A DNA stretch of 64,000 nucleotides from Nephrocerus scutellatus (GCA_947095585.1 OX352762.1:44938018-45002017), one strand, 5' to 3'; positions 11,461 to 22,832 are shown, counted from the stretch's first letter. Made by a program: numbers and translations. Notes: generated by a model not told the origin, from the sequence alone.

Positions 11461-11907
11461 AGTTATATATGCACCAGAACTCCCACATACAACAAAGCAA
11501 GATCAGCATGATATCATATTCAACCACAGACATACAACAAAGAGAACAAAGGAATGATGACTCAAATAAACGACTTCGAAGCCAACGCGCAATTCAAGCA
11601 GACAACAAAGGAATGATGACTCAAATAAACGACTTCGAAGCCAACGCGCAATTCAAGCAGACAACAAAGGAATGATGACTCAAATAAACAACTTCGAAGC
11701 CAACGCGCAATTCAGGCAGACAACAAAAGGAACAAAGGAAAGACGTTAATGTATTATGACTAAGAAATATGTAAAACAGAATCTATATAAATAAGAACTT
11801 GAATTGTATTCAAAGCAGAACTTAAGTAGACTTGAAACACATCAGTCGTAGGTTTTCAAATAAAAATAATTTTTAAAAATACTTTTTGTATTTTCAATAA
11901 TTAAATT
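11461..11907 (+). repeat. 3' LTR of the errantivirus-like element
   Basis: 447 bp, about three differences from 3161-3607 (one near the start of the first 59-bp unit, two adjacent ones after the third). It contains the same three 59-bp repeats (11551-11727). The flanking AGCG at 11908-11911 completes the target duplication. Confidence 0.95.
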
Positions 11908-11953
11908 AGCGTGCTCTAAGTGCTCAGAATAAAATGATCTGAAGCATTTTCAA

Positions 11954-13161
11954 ATTTGACATCTGGGGGCCGATTTCGGTCGCAAATGAGTCTAGACTCC
12001 TGAACAACCGCAAGTTTGTGGTGTAAGTAGATGTTATGTGTAGTGGTACGACGTTTTGACGCATGCGCATAATTTGATTTTGCTTTTATGTCAAGAGCAG
12101 TGCTGCTGGCTTACATTTTTAGAGCGGAGTATATTATCGGCTTTTTGGAAGTATACTGGATTATACGATAAAAATATTTGTAAAAATAGTTCCAACAGAA
12201 AACAAAAAAGCCTTTTAAATTATATAAATATTTTGTGATTGATTTTTCGCCCTTTTTGGCAATTGCACAAAATAAATTATTCCATGCTTATATTCCTGTG
12301 TTTCATTATGTGTACACAAGTACGATGATGTACTTATACTTTTATTATGTTACTACATTACAACAACTAAATACAAATGCCTTAAATAAAGTACCAAAAT
12401 ATAACAAATAAACCGACGTTTATTTTGTGTATTATATATCCGAAAACAAAATCATATAAAGATTTTACAAAAATCAATCGAAAAAAAACTCGTCGGTTTC
12501 TTAGTATATTATATAATAGTATTTGGCTTTCAATTTGGAAGCAAAGGCATCAATTGAAATAAAATACAAAATTTTATTATTTGTGTTTTGTTTATTTTTT
12601 GACATACATCTTGGTCAATATAATTTTTGGGAAATGTAAAAATTCCTTTCCATATCCATAATAATTATTGATAGTTCGGAGAGAAATTTACAGACTTAAT
12701 AACATGTAATTGTAAAAGAAACCATTTTTTGCTAAAAAATCAAATAAATTTGGTATCGTTTCGATTTAGAATTACTTAATAAAAGTAGTATAATTAGGTT
12801 TAAGGTAGTATAATAGTGCGGCTAATGAAATAGTAGTATAATACCTTGATTGCAATTTAGCAGCAGCACTGGTCATAAGCATATGATTAGTGTTTAACTA
12901 CAATTTTGACAGATAAAGACTTTTCACGTAGTCGCCAGCATGTGGCTAGACTACTGCATGAGGCAAGAGTGAACCGATTCGGCAATTATGTACAAGATTT
13001 TACTACTTTCTGTCATTAAATTTACACTAACCCAAAGAAAGAAAAAACATAACAACACAATAAAATTGTATGCTATACACCTCGTACATATACGAAAATG
13101 ACATCTCACCTTCAGGAGTCTAGACTCATTTGCGACCGAAATCGGCCTTCTGATGTCAAAT
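11954..13161. repeat. Segment bounded by 51-bp inverted repeats, candidate non-autonomous DNA element
   Basis: 11954-12004 and 13111-13161 are inverted copies with about four mismatches, both with outer edge ATTTGACATC. Between them are 1.1 kb without a convincing gene. No target duplication is evident at the outer edges, so this could also be two unrelated inverted fragments. Confidence 0.5.
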
Positions 13162-13169
13162 GTCTCTTT

Positions 13170-13287
13170 CGATGATTTTCTCCTACAATAAAAAAAAAAA
13201 TTACCCAGGATCGAGGGGCTCCCATATCAATTTCTGCGATTAGAGAACTTAAATGAAAATTTTTAATTTTTATGGGTTGTTTTTTTA
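13170..13287 (+). repeat. Fragment of the 113-bp dispersed repeat
   Basis: Contains ATTACCCAGGATCGAGGGGC, CTCCCATA and a segment ending TTTATGGGTTGTTTTTTTAT that matches 41575-41620. It abuts the truncated RT fragment. Confidence 0.65.
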
Positions 13288-13289
13288 TA

Positions 13290-14105
13290 TTACTAGATGG
13301 CAAAAAACACGCTTTCCGACGTCTTGTGAAAAATATTGCATTTTTTTTAGAACTATTTATTTTAATTTTCCATTTGCAAAAATATTTTTCAATAGTTGAT
13401 AGTGCATTTTGCAAACTATCAATAATGACTTCAGATTTTTGGTGGGAGGAAAAGATTGCAGTATCATTAGCAAATAGTGCATAGTGAAAATTTGGTAGTG
13501 TCGGGAAATCAGACAGGTATATATTAAACAGTATAGGTCCCAATACCGATCCTTGAGGGACTCCATACAATGTTCATATCTATTTGCATTGATTGAATCA
13601 ATGAAGACTTTAGAGAACCTATATGATAGATAAGACTTAATTACCCTTATGAGCCAAGTAGGAAATTCCAGCTCAATAAGTGTGAAGACGCTAAAACATC
13701 AAACATCTAAAACAACTAGACCTGTCTTTTTCTTAAAATTGAAGCTACGCTTAACCTGATTTTTGATCCTCAGAACTTGGTGGTATGTAGAGGGGACACT
13801 TCGAAAGCCAAACTGTTCATTGGGTAATATTAAGTTTGAATTAATATGGTCAAGAAGTTTGGCTTTGATTATTTTTTTAAATACTTTACCTACTGAACTA
13901 AGTAAGCTTATAGGCCGGTAACTACTGTGGTCCGAACTTGGCTTGTTTGGATTAGCTACTGGAATCACTTTAGCCATTTTCCAGACTTTTGGGAAGTAGC
14001 TAAGTTTTATACAACATTTGTATATAAAGTTCAGTAGAAGAAGACCTTTTTTTGGCAGAAATTTGAGATACATAATGTGCATATTGTCAAGTCCAGCAGA
14101 TTTTT
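13290..14105 (-). pseudogene. Jockey-like LINE ORF2, RT part (left half of a split element)
   Basis: The minus strand encodes the RT palm and fingers: SAGLDN, SSYRPISLLSS, EQFGFR, then GVPQGSVLGPILFNIYLSDFP and a catalytic box that reads FANDTAIF, with Asn where the second-to-last acidic residue normally stands. At least one frame change separates 13699-14105 from 13112-13570. It ends at about 13290 against a 113-bp repeat, so the 3' end is lost. At 14105 the sequence jumps to an insertion and resumes at 19806 with the upstream part of the same protein. Clade (Jockey) is inferred from motif style. Confidence 0.82.
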
Positions 14106-14141
14106 GAAGTGAAACTTTTTTACGGAGGGGGCAACAATTTT

Positions 14142-14283
14142 CACAGCGTTACACTGTTATTACTCTGTTGTACACATTGGGTACGCTGTTTTACTCTGTT
14201 ATACGCAATGGTTACGCTGTTCTACTCTGTTGTACACATTGGTTACGCTGTTTTACTCTGTTGTACACATTGGTTACACTGTT
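14142..14283 (+). repeat. 31-bp minisatellite, four units plus a partial
   Basis: Units of 31 bp start at 14160, 14191, 14222 and 14253, each with ACTCTGTTGTACACATTGG or a variant and TACGCTGTT. A partial unit precedes them. It sits just upstream of the 118-bp satellite. Confidence 0.92.
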
Positions 14284-14374
14284 ATATTTTCTATAGTTAT
14301 ATTTTATATGTATGTAACTATATATGTATATTACTACAAATATAAATACATATATTACTGGGGCCAAAGCTCCT

Positions 14375-14922
14375 ATGGATTTGTTCCTATAAGATTTGTT
14401 CCTATAAGATTTGTTCCTATGGAAATTCTGGGATCTGGCCAATAGGGTCTGGAATTTTGAGAACCAAGCCATTTCTCAAGCGATTCGTATGAAACTCGGA
14501 ATGTAGGACTAATATGCGAATATGTAGGATTTGTTCCTATGGAAATTCTGTAATCTGGCCAATAGGGTCTGGAGTTTTAGGAAGCAAGCCATTTCTCAAG
14601 CGATTCGTACGAAACTCGGAATGTAGAACTAATATGCGACTATATTTCTCAAGCGATTCGTATGAAACTCGGAATGTAGGACTAATAAGCAACTATAAGA
14701 TTTGTTCCTATGGAAATTCTGGAATCTGGCCAATAGGATCTGGAGTTTTAGGAACCAAGCCATTTCTCAAGCGATTCGTATGAAACTCGGAATGTAGGAC
14801 TTATATGCGACTATAAGATTTGTACCTATAAAAATTCTGGGATCTGGCCAATAGGGTCTGGAGTTTTAGGAACCAAGCCATTTCTCAAGCGATTCGTATA
14901 AAACTCGGAATGTAGGACTAAT
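14375..14922 (+). repeat. 118-bp satellite array, block 1a
   Basis: About four to five monomers, some rearranged, each with TTTGTTCCTATGGAAATTCT, GATCTGGCCAATAGGGTCTG, CAAGCCATTTCTCAAGCGAT and a CTCGGAATGTAGGACTAA box. It continues after the inserted LINE at 17921. Confidence 0.93.
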
Positions 14923-17920
14923 TCGGTAAAAAGAAGCGGTAAGTTGTGTTTTGTGTGTTTGTTTGTTGTAGTTATGTGTGTTTTCAGAGTGGATCTCAGC
15001 AACATACGTGGGCTGAGAACGAATTTGTTCGCTGTGTTTAACCATGTACATGTCCACAGGCCAGCAATTCTGGCACTGAGTGAAACTCAGGTATTTGATA
15101 ATTCTGATGCATCGAAATTTAATCTACCTGGGTATAGCTTGGTGCCATTATTTTTCCCTCGACGCGGACTCGCAATCTATGTCCGTAGAGATGTTGCGTT
15201 TCAGCTTTTGCCTCAATTTAGCCAAAGTTCCAATCCGGAATTCAATTTCATTTGGCTCAAAGTAAAGGTACATGAGCGCAACATCTACTACTGTTTCTTT
15301 TACAGAAGCCCCCACTTAGACAGTGTTTCAACTCAGAGCGAGTTTGATGCACTGTCTGATTCCATCTTAAGAATTGGAAATCGTAAAAATGAAATCGTTA
15401 TTGCGGGCGATTTCAATGTACACAATTCTGGGTTGCATTCTGGCCAGACAACACTCGAAGGAAGGTGTGTTAAGTTATTCGCTGAGTTTATTCACCTTAC
15501 TCAGCTTGTAAATGAGCCTACACGAATACCTGACATTGCAAATCATTCCGCAAACACCCTAGACTTGTTCCTTACCTCTCGTCCTGATAAATACTCCCTC
15601 AATGTATCATCGCCCCTAGGCTCATCAGACCATTGTGTAGTATCAGCTAATTTCTCGTTAATAAACCACGTAGTTAGAGAAAAAACTCCCAAAAAAATAG
15701 TATGGCAATACGAGAAAGCCAATTGGGACGTCCTTAGCAACTTCTTTGGGAGTTATAACTGGTCGCTATTGTTTCGCGATAGCAACGTGGATGCCGCCGC
15801 TGATGCAATAACAAACATCATTCTTATTGGTATGATAAAGTTTATCCCTTTTAGGAATAAATCTATCAAATCAAAGGAAGATGGATGGTATGACTTGAGC
15901 TGTAAAGAGGCTTCTAGGATTAGAGAGGTATGCTTTCGGTTTTACAAAGCAAACCCTTCCGAGGAAAACCGAAAAAATTTTAAACGAGCAAGAAATGATT
16001 GCAATGCCCATCTTCGGCGAGTCAAATCCGCCTACGACCGAAAATTAAGGCAAAAAATACTACAATGTCCCATAGATAGTAAAAATTTTTGGTCTTTCGT
16101 GAAAAGAATCAAAAATTCAGCCTCGTCGTCGATTCCAACGCTCATTTATAATGACATTCCAGTTGTCAGCTCTATGGACAAGGCCAATCTGTTTGCTGCG
16201 CATTTCGCAGCTAGCTCTATGCTTCCAGATTGTGCATTGCCGCCTCCTGCACCTCAGAGTATTGAACACTCTATGGGACAGATATTTTTTCGTACTCGTA
16301 CAGTTGCTAGAGTTTTAAATGATCTTAACACATACAAATCCGCTGGTCCAGATGGTATTTCTCCATTAGTTCTGAAGAGGTGTTCTTCCAAGCTGGCATT
16401 ACCATTGCGTAAGCTTTGGACTCTTCTGGACTCTTCCCGAGAAGTTGGAAAACAGCATTTGTCCAGCCCATACCCAAAAAAGGCGAACCGTCGTCTCCTT
16501 CTTCGTACCGACCCATAGCACTTACATCCATTCTTTCCAAGGTCATGGTAACGCTGATCAATTATAAGCTTAAGAAATATCTTGAAACCAACGTAATCCT
16601 TAGTGACCGGCAGTATGGGTTTCGTGGGCAACGTTCTACTGGTGATTTGATGGTTTATCTCACCGAACAGTGGAACCGATCTTTGCATCATTTTGGAGAA
16701 AGCAAAGCTGTTGCACTCGATATTTCAAAGGCATTTGATAGAGTTTGGCATCAAGCTCTTTTGTCTAAAATGCGTGCTTATGGTGTCGATGATAAACTGC
16801 TTCAATGGATTAGAAGCTATCTTTTGGACCGCTCAATTCAAGTTGTTTTAGACGGTTTCAAATCTGAAATACACCACATAAATGCTGGCGTTCCCCAGGG
16901 CTCTGTTCTGTCCCCGACACTCTTTCTCATTTTTATTAATGATCTTTTATCTGTGACTTCTAATCCAATTCACTCTTTCGCTGACGACAGCACTCTCAGC
17001 TTCTCATATAAGTTTGAGGAACGTCCCTCCACCAACGATGTGGAACTCAAACAACTTCGTATGTTAAGAACGTTAAATTCTGACCTTGACAGCATAATAC
17101 AATGAGGAGAAAACAATCGAGTAGAATTTAACGCTTCCAAAACCCAATGCTGTCTCCTGTCGTCCAAGCGAATCCTAAACCCCATGCCATTATCCATGAA
17201 TGGCACTTGCATCGAGGAAACTGAAAATCTCGCAATTCTCGGTATGTGCGTTAACGACAAGCTTCGTTGGAATGACCACATATTTACCGTCGCTAAAAAT
17301 GCTGCGAAATGTTTAGGTTTTCTAGCCCGGTGCAAGAAATATTTCACTCCCTCTGATCTGGCTACCATTTACAAGGCTTTTATTCGCCCAAAACTTGAGT
17401 ACAATTGCCATATCTGGTCTGGTGCGCCTAAGACTACTTTGCATCAGCTAGATAGAATACAAAACCGCGCGATAAAACTTATCGGTGACGAAAATATAGC
17501 GAAATCGATTGATTCGCTTGAACACCGCAGGAACGTTTCTTGCTTGTCACTGTTTTATCGCTTCTTCTACCAGCGGTGCTCAAGAGAAATAGCCAGCTGC
17601 ATGCCACCTCTCCTTGAATTCAACCGCAATACTCGTGGCGCTCTAAATGCTCATCAGTTTACCCTTAAGCCCATCTTCGGACGTACAGTTAAATTCAGGG
17701 ATTCGTTCTTCAGCCGTACAACTCGTATGTGGAATGCTCTGCCAAGCTCTGTCTTCCCACATCACTATGATCCACAGGCATTCAAAACACAAGCTCATAG
17801 ACATCTCCTCTTTTCTGCTCCTCTTCCTTAACGCCCACGCTGTGCCAAGCATATAGCCGAGCATTATAAGGGTGCGAACCCCTTGAAGCGTGCGCGAATT
17901 ATAAAAAAAAAAAAAAAAAA
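14923..17920 (+). mobile_element. LINE A: CR1/L2-like non-LTR retrotransposon inserted in the satellite
   Basis: About 3.0 kb ending in an 18-A tail (17903-17920). On the left the satellite stops after GGACTAA and on the right it resumes with TGCGACTATA, so the element sits inside a monomer with little or no target duplication. It has ORF2 only; an ORF1 is absent, which suggests 5' truncation. It is related to LINE B at 18204 and 34787. Confidence 0.9.
14974..17831 (+). pseudogene. LINE A ORF2: APE endonuclease and reverse transcriptase (one frameshift, one stop)
   Basis: The first ATG is at 14974. The endonuclease shows LSNIRGLRTN, SETQ, YRSP, GDFNVHN and SSDH at the end, all typical of APE-type nicking enzymes. 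The RT follows with SYRPIAL, GFRGQRST, LDISKAFDRVWH, GVPQGSVLSP and the catalytic FADD, then the thumb with WNDHIF and RPKLEYNCHIW. Two breaks: the first frame ends at 16518 and RT runs in another frame from about 16416; a TGA at 17103-17105 interrupts RT just after the palm, the same frame continuing to 17831. Otherwise it is well preserved. CR1/L2-type is my reading; Jockey-type is less likely. Confidence 0.88.
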
Positions 17921-18203
17921 TGCGACTATAATATTTGTTCCTATGGAAATTCTGGAATCTGGCCAATATGGTCTGTAGTTTTGGGAACCATGCCATTTCT
18001 CAGGCGATTCGTATGTAACTCGGAATATAGGACTAATATGCGACTAAAGATTTGTTCCTATCGAAATTCTGCGATCTGGCCAATAGGGTCTGGAATTTTG
18101 TCAACTCAGCCATTTCTCAAGCGATTCGTATGAAACTAGGAATGTAGGACTCATATGCGACTATAAGATTTGTTCCTATGGAAATTCTGGGATCTGGCCA
18201 ATA
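17921..18203 (+). repeat. 118-bp satellite array, block 1b
   Basis: Two and a half monomers between the two LINE insertions, same orientation as block 1a. It breaks off in GGCCAATA, where LINE B was inserted, and resumes at about 19554. Confidence 0.92.
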
Positions 18204-19553
18204 TTTTTTTTTTTTTTTTTTTTTATATAGAGAATTATTGCCAAGGGAGGACACCCTGAATGACTTGCGTCACGGAAATAAGTTGGGCTAAGCCCTTTAT
18301 TAAAAGTCGAAATTAAATAAAAATCGAAAGTATGTGATTTATATTATATCTATCACATTCCTCACGTTTGTAGCCGGTTTCAATTTATTTTCTCAGAATT
18401 CTCTCTGATTCATTGAAAAAGCAATACGAAAAACGAACACGAGTTTAAAACGACGCGAGTCCAAATACTTTTATCAATGAATCATGGGAACTACAAAAAA
18501 CCTTGATCAAGAAAATATTACAAATTATAAAAATAATGTAAAAAATACTGATAAACAATTTTTTTTTTATATTAAAAAAAAAGATTTAAGGCAAATCTAT
18601 GTTGATTGGAACTTAAACGTTTACGTTACTGAGAAAAGGACCTGGAACTAGAGAACGGGTTTCTAAATAATATTTACGGTTGTAAAATTTGTAGAAAACA
18701 GATAAAGCTCCTACATTTCATCTGTGCTCCAAAGTATCAAGAGACGAAGAAATGGTTACATCGTTTATCAAACGGATAACTCTATTCTGAACTCCATCAA
18801 GATGAACCAAATGCGGTCTTGGAGCCCTACCCCACACATATGAATTAAATTCTAAAATTGGTCTAACATAAGATTTATATAATCTTAATACTTCAGAGGG
18901 AGTGAAGTAGAAGTAACAACGTCTTATGAAGCCCAAACATTGGCTAGCTCTTTTTGAAATTTCATAAATATTTTCTTTCCAGGAAAGATCACTTGATACT
19001 TTTAAACCTAACAACTTAAGTGTATCAGATCTCGCAATAGGGGTACCATTAATATTAGGTGGAACATAATGTTTAGTTGTTTTCTGAGAAAAAAGACAAG
19101 ACTGGAATTTATTTGGGTTAAATTCTACTCTATTAGAAATGAGCCAATCAAGAATGATTTGAATATTAGACAGAATAGTCAAATTCATTAATTCACGCGA
19201 ACCATTCAAGCGAGAATTGCATTCTTTTTGACTGACAAACTCAATGGAAGAAAATAGTGTTGTTGAAGACAACAGGTCGTTGATATATATCAAGTAGAGC
19301 GTGGGCGACAATGATGACCCTTGAGGCACGCCAGCATTGATCCCACGTGAATCTGAAGATATACCATTTAATACAACTTTTATTTTACGGTTCCATAAAT
19401 AATTCTCAATCCATGTAATGAGAGAGGAGTGTAAGTTCAGCGCACAAATCTTATTAATAAGACAATCATGCCATACTCTATCAAAAGCTTTAGCAATATC
19501 TAAGGAAACAACGCTTGATTCACCAAGGTTTTCAATGATTCGCTCCAAACAAT
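18204..19553 (-). mobile_element. LINE B copy 1, 5'-truncated, minus strand, inserted in the satellite
   Basis: The 3' tail appears as a poly-T run at 18204-18224. The element is cut inside RT at about 19553, where satellite sequence resumes with GTCTGGAGTTTTGG. Its 3' region matches that of the copy ending near 38236. Confidence 0.88.
18718..19548 (-). pseudogene. LINE B RT fragment lacking the catalytic box
   Basis: The minus strand encodes the RT palm and thumb: SLDIAKAFDRVWHDCL, GVPQGSSLSPTLYLIYINDL, then RPILEFNSYVWG. Compared with the copy at 36630-36760, the segment holding HSFADD is missing: the text goes from the SSTT region directly to SSIEFVS. The protein is therefore without RT catalytic aspartates. 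The N-terminal endonuclease is absent because of 5' truncation. Confidence 0.87.
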
Positions 19554-19692
19554 GAGTCTGGAGTTTTGGAAACTAAGCCATTTTCAAGCGATTCGAATGA
19601 ACTCTATAAAACTTGGTCCTATGGAAATTCTGTTCTGGGATCTGGCTAATAGGGTCTGGAATTTTTTTGGAACTAAGCCATTTCTCATCGTC
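19554..19692 (+). repeat. 118-bp satellite array, block 1c
   Basis: One monomer and part of another, ending in AAGCCATTTCTCATCG. An ATC-rich stretch and the right inverted motif follow. Confidence 0.85.
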
Positions 19693-19805
19693 ATCTCATC
19701 TCATCTTTAATCGTTTTCCCTTGGCAGTAAATTTAAATATAAAAAAAATCGGCCACATCGTCAAAAAAGTTTCACTTCAACCACGCGTAAAAGTTACACG
19801 CACTC

Positions 19806-21166
19806 TTTTTTTAATTTTAGTAGCACTTATATACGCTTTTAAGTCAGAAAGTAGAATAATAGGACAACTTGTCATGTCGTAATTATATGAAGAAAATGTA
19901 GTTATCTTTTCTGAGACTAGATTGTCAGTGTCTGCATCATGAAGATTTTGTGAAACAAACTGATTTTTATTGAATATTTTAGTAAGTATCTTAGATTTCT
20001 CCATCCTTGTGACATAGCTGCCATTAACTGTTAGTAGAGTTGGAATATTTTTCCTTTTGTTTTTGATAACCCTAATTATTTTCCAAACGGTTTTGATGCT
20101 TTATCAAAAGATGAAAGTAAGGTGTTTCATTTCTTATTTCTGAATAAACTTAAGTGATATTTTATGTGGAAATTTAGTACCCTCACGTCATCTTTGTAAG
20201 AGATCTGTCAATAATTTTGCCACTTCCTTCTTGCAGAGTTACGAAGTGCTATAATTTCAGAGATATGCCGTGGTATATTAGTAACTCCAGTGGAATTTTT
20301 GTGCTTAGGAATTACTGCACTTGCGGCAGATTCAGTTGATGAATTGAATTTGCCAATTAGATGGTCAATATCGGTCGTAATGGTTACCCTCTCATCTACT
20401 AAATAAATAGATTGTACGTTTGATGGACTTTAGTTCTAAACAACTGCATGTTGGCTCTAGAAAAATTAAAAAGGCTTTCTTTACTATAGTTTAAAACATT
20501 TTTACTGAAAACGGTGTGTACCGGTAAATGGTCTGAACTTAGATCGAGCCATAGGCTGAGAGAAGAAATTTTCACAATTTGTAATAAATAGATCAAGCTT
20601 GGAAGCAGCTGTAGAAGAAGGAGAAATATACGTTGGGTCTAGTGGATATAGTATTGCTTTGAAGCTACTAGTTGTTATGAGGTCATTAAGAGTATTTCCC
20701 CAGCAGTTTGCCCGTTGGCACCCCCAGGTACTATGCCTACAATTTAGGTCACCTCCTAGTAAATAGTTTTTCTTAAGCCTAATGATTTTGGATAGATCTT
20801 TTATAAGTTTGTATTTTCTGGTATGATCTGCATTACCTCCAGCGTCTGTTAAGGTAATGCTCGATCCATCACTTGTATTTTCCTCAAGTGAAATAGCCTC
20901 AATAACCTCCAACGCTTGATCATGAAGAACGCTGTGTGAAACATCTTTGTTTATTATGATAGCAACGCCACCACCTCTAGAAGACACTCTGTCCAAACTA
21001 TAACATTTAAAATTACTATGATGAAGTCTTACATCGCTTTTCAGCCATGTTTCAGTTATAAGAGCAGCATCAATGTTATTCAATAGCAGGAAATTAAAAA
21101 GCTCCAAGGTTTTTTATCGAATGCCCCGCGCATTCCAAGTTATGATATTAATGTTTCCGTTAGACA
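19806..21166 (-). pseudogene. Jockey-like LINE ORF2, endonuclease part (right half of the split element)
   Basis: The start codon is at 21166. ITWNARGIR is followed immediately by an in-frame stop. The APE endonuclease continues with TETWLK, RGGGVAI, GGDLNCRHSTWG, TLNDLI and SSDHLPV, and a linker leads to a DLKAYISATKIKK segment at 19806. The RT part continues on the other side of the inserted element at 14105. There are several frame changes, so it is a dead copy. It follows ORF1 in the usual Jockey order. Confidence 0.85.
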
Positions 21167-21289
21167 TTATACACATATTTTATTGCGAGAGAAGTGATTA
21201 CGTTAAATTAATCTGCTTTTCTTGTGCATTGACTATGTTTATTTGATATGTCATTAAGTAATGGAGAAATTTCATCAATAGAGAAGAGA

Positions 21290-22192
21290 TTACTGAATAC
21301 TGAGAGTATTACTGTAATTTCCTGATTTACTTATATTAGAAAGAGTATTTCTGACTCCGCATTGAAATGGGACCCTTTGAACATTAATAAGTGAAGATCC
21401 AGTTCTCTTACTTAGCACAGGAAAGTTTGATTGGTCAAGGCTTATGCTTGGATTGTTGTTTTTGATACGTCTTGAAAGTTTGCTGTTTTTGTGGGCTATT
21501 TTGTCACGGATAGAAATATAATTTTTCCGGCTTTCGCACAGAGGGTCGGTGGAATTGTGTGGTCCATTGCAGTTTGCACATCGTGGTTTATCTGCTTTGC
21601 AGTCAGCTGTTTTGTGTTCGCCCTTGCAGTTTGAGCAAAAGGTTTTTACATTGCAGTGTTTTTCGCCGTGTCTAAACATCTGGCAATTATGACACTGCGT
21701 TATTTTGTTTGGATGTTGTCTTTTGTAATCCCAGCTAATGATTGTGCGAAAAATACTTTTGTGTTTTGAACGAAGTTCGGACAGTTTAACTGCACCACGT
21801 TCAAAAAATATTATATATGTAAATGTCTTAGTTTTTGAGGTTATGATTTTAACATCGATACAGTCTAAACCCATAAAATTGAGTTCAGACTTAACTTTGT
21901 CTGTGGTGTAAAGGTCGAGACCACTTAAGACTGCTTTAAAAGGTTTTTGGTTTTTCTTTGGGTGAGAAAAAAACTCACATTAATTTTCCATGAGGCTATT
22001 TAAGGTTTTGACATATGTGTTGTAAGAATTGCAAATTATTTTATGACCCAGCGACGTTATCTTAATCACATAATCATCGATTTTGAGTTTTATTAATAGC
22101 TCATGTATGTAAGCAGAATTACATTTTAATAAATGAATAGGAGGTACATTGCCGTCATCACTTGTTTCATTTTTGTTTTTTTCACTACACAT
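21290..22192 (-). pseudogene. Jockey-like LINE ORF1 (gag-like, three zinc knuckles, one break)
   Basis: An ATG at 22192 opens an N-terminal domain that stops at 21980. The following frame contains FFSHPKKNQKPFKAVLSGL, a PRE/gag-like motif of Jockey ORF1. Three successive zinc knuckles follow: CHNCQMFRHGEKHC, CSNCKGEHKTADC and CANCNGPHNSTDPLC. This protein binds the element RNA. The stop at 21980 separates the N-terminal domain from the rest. ORF2 starts 124 bp downstream. Confidence 0.88.
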
Positions 22193-22310
22193 GTCATCAT
22201 CACAAAGGCTTTGTGACTACAGCTCTGTAATATGTCACAAGTCTCCCAATCAAGTCAATTTCACATTTAATGTCTCTTTTGTCTATGTCGATTTTAACGT
22301 AAAACTTTGT

Positions 22311-22711
22311 TCAAAACTGCGAATGTTCGTTCTCGCTAAGTGTAAAGAGCTCGGCTATATTCTCCGTATGATCCAATTGATTTATTGCTTGTACATATTT
22401 TCTATTACCGGCATTATTATTGTATTTCAAACATACTGTTTTAAGATGGACCTTCTTTTTGCAAAAATAGCATATTTCATTTTTATGTGGGCAGTTAGTT
22501 CGACAGGAGAAATTTTGTCGCACAAGGTATTATAGGCAGAACTACCCATGTTAATAAATACGTACTTTTTAAATTTGCTCCTATATTGAAAATTGCAAAT
22601 ACACCTTTCAACACTGAACCCATCGCTACCACGGCAGTTTTTCTGAATCAAAGTTCTCCATGTTAAATACATTTTGTATACTAACGGACTGTGTGTACTT
22701 GGATTAGCCAT
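22311..22711 (-). pseudogene. gag: Ty3/gypsy gag fragment
   Basis: An ATG at 22711 begins a gag N-terminus with SSAYNTLCDKISPVE, a block common in Ty3/gypsy capsids. The frame then switches, and the other frame carries a CCHC knuckle, CYFCKKKVHLKTVC. Most of the capsid between is missing. The 5' leader and a primer binding site lie just upstream on the same strand. No pol is present. Confidence 0.75.
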
Positions 22712-22832
22712 TTTCGGAGGGTCGAAGAGTAAAATTTGCAATTAGCACAGTAAGCATATAGGGAACTGGAAGCAAGTATTACGGTAGGAGAGAGTAACAC
22801 ATTATATTTTTTTGTTCAATTACACTTATCTA

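Larger units (their letters stand above)
3161..11907 (+). mobile_element. Errantivirus-like Ty3/gypsy LTR retrotransposon with env, recently inserted but defective
   Basis: A complete provirus-like structure: LTR, primer binding site, gag, pol (protease, RT, RNase H, integrase), env, purine tract, LTR. The direct repeat AGCG lies at 3157-3160 and at 11908-11911, a 4-bp target duplication. The two 447-bp LTRs differ at about three positions, so the insertion is young. The primer binding site and gene order match the 17.6/297/ZAM/Idefix group of insect errantiviruses. It is nevertheless inactive as it stands: gag lacks an ATG and is frameshifted, 1505 bp are duplicated in tandem, RT is frameshifted, and the integrase zinc finger is partly missing. 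Confidence 0.93.
14106..19805. mobile_element. 5.7-kb inverted-repeat-bounded insertion carrying minisatellite and satellite arrays
   Basis: It interrupts a Jockey-like ORF2. The left end reads GAAGTGAAACTTTTTTACG at 14106; the inverted counterpart lies near the right end (19761-19779). About 26 further bases separate that motif from the right border at 19805. The LINE frame picks up on either side of a T/A run. Inside are four 31-bp repeats, an AT-rich spacer and a 118-bp satellite array, interrupted by two LINEs (14923-17920 and 18204-19553). Without them the element would be about 1.35 kb. This resembles foldback-type or satellite-bearing MITEs; the assignment is inference. Confidence 0.6.

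Noticed and set aside
12056..12238. Small plus-strand protein
   Set aside because: 60 codons in AT-rich DNA, no family motif, no supporting context.
22149..22535. 128-residue plus-strand frame with hydrophobic segments
   Set aside because: It lies opposite the gypsy gag and Jockey ORF1 fragments, which explain the conservation on the other strand.
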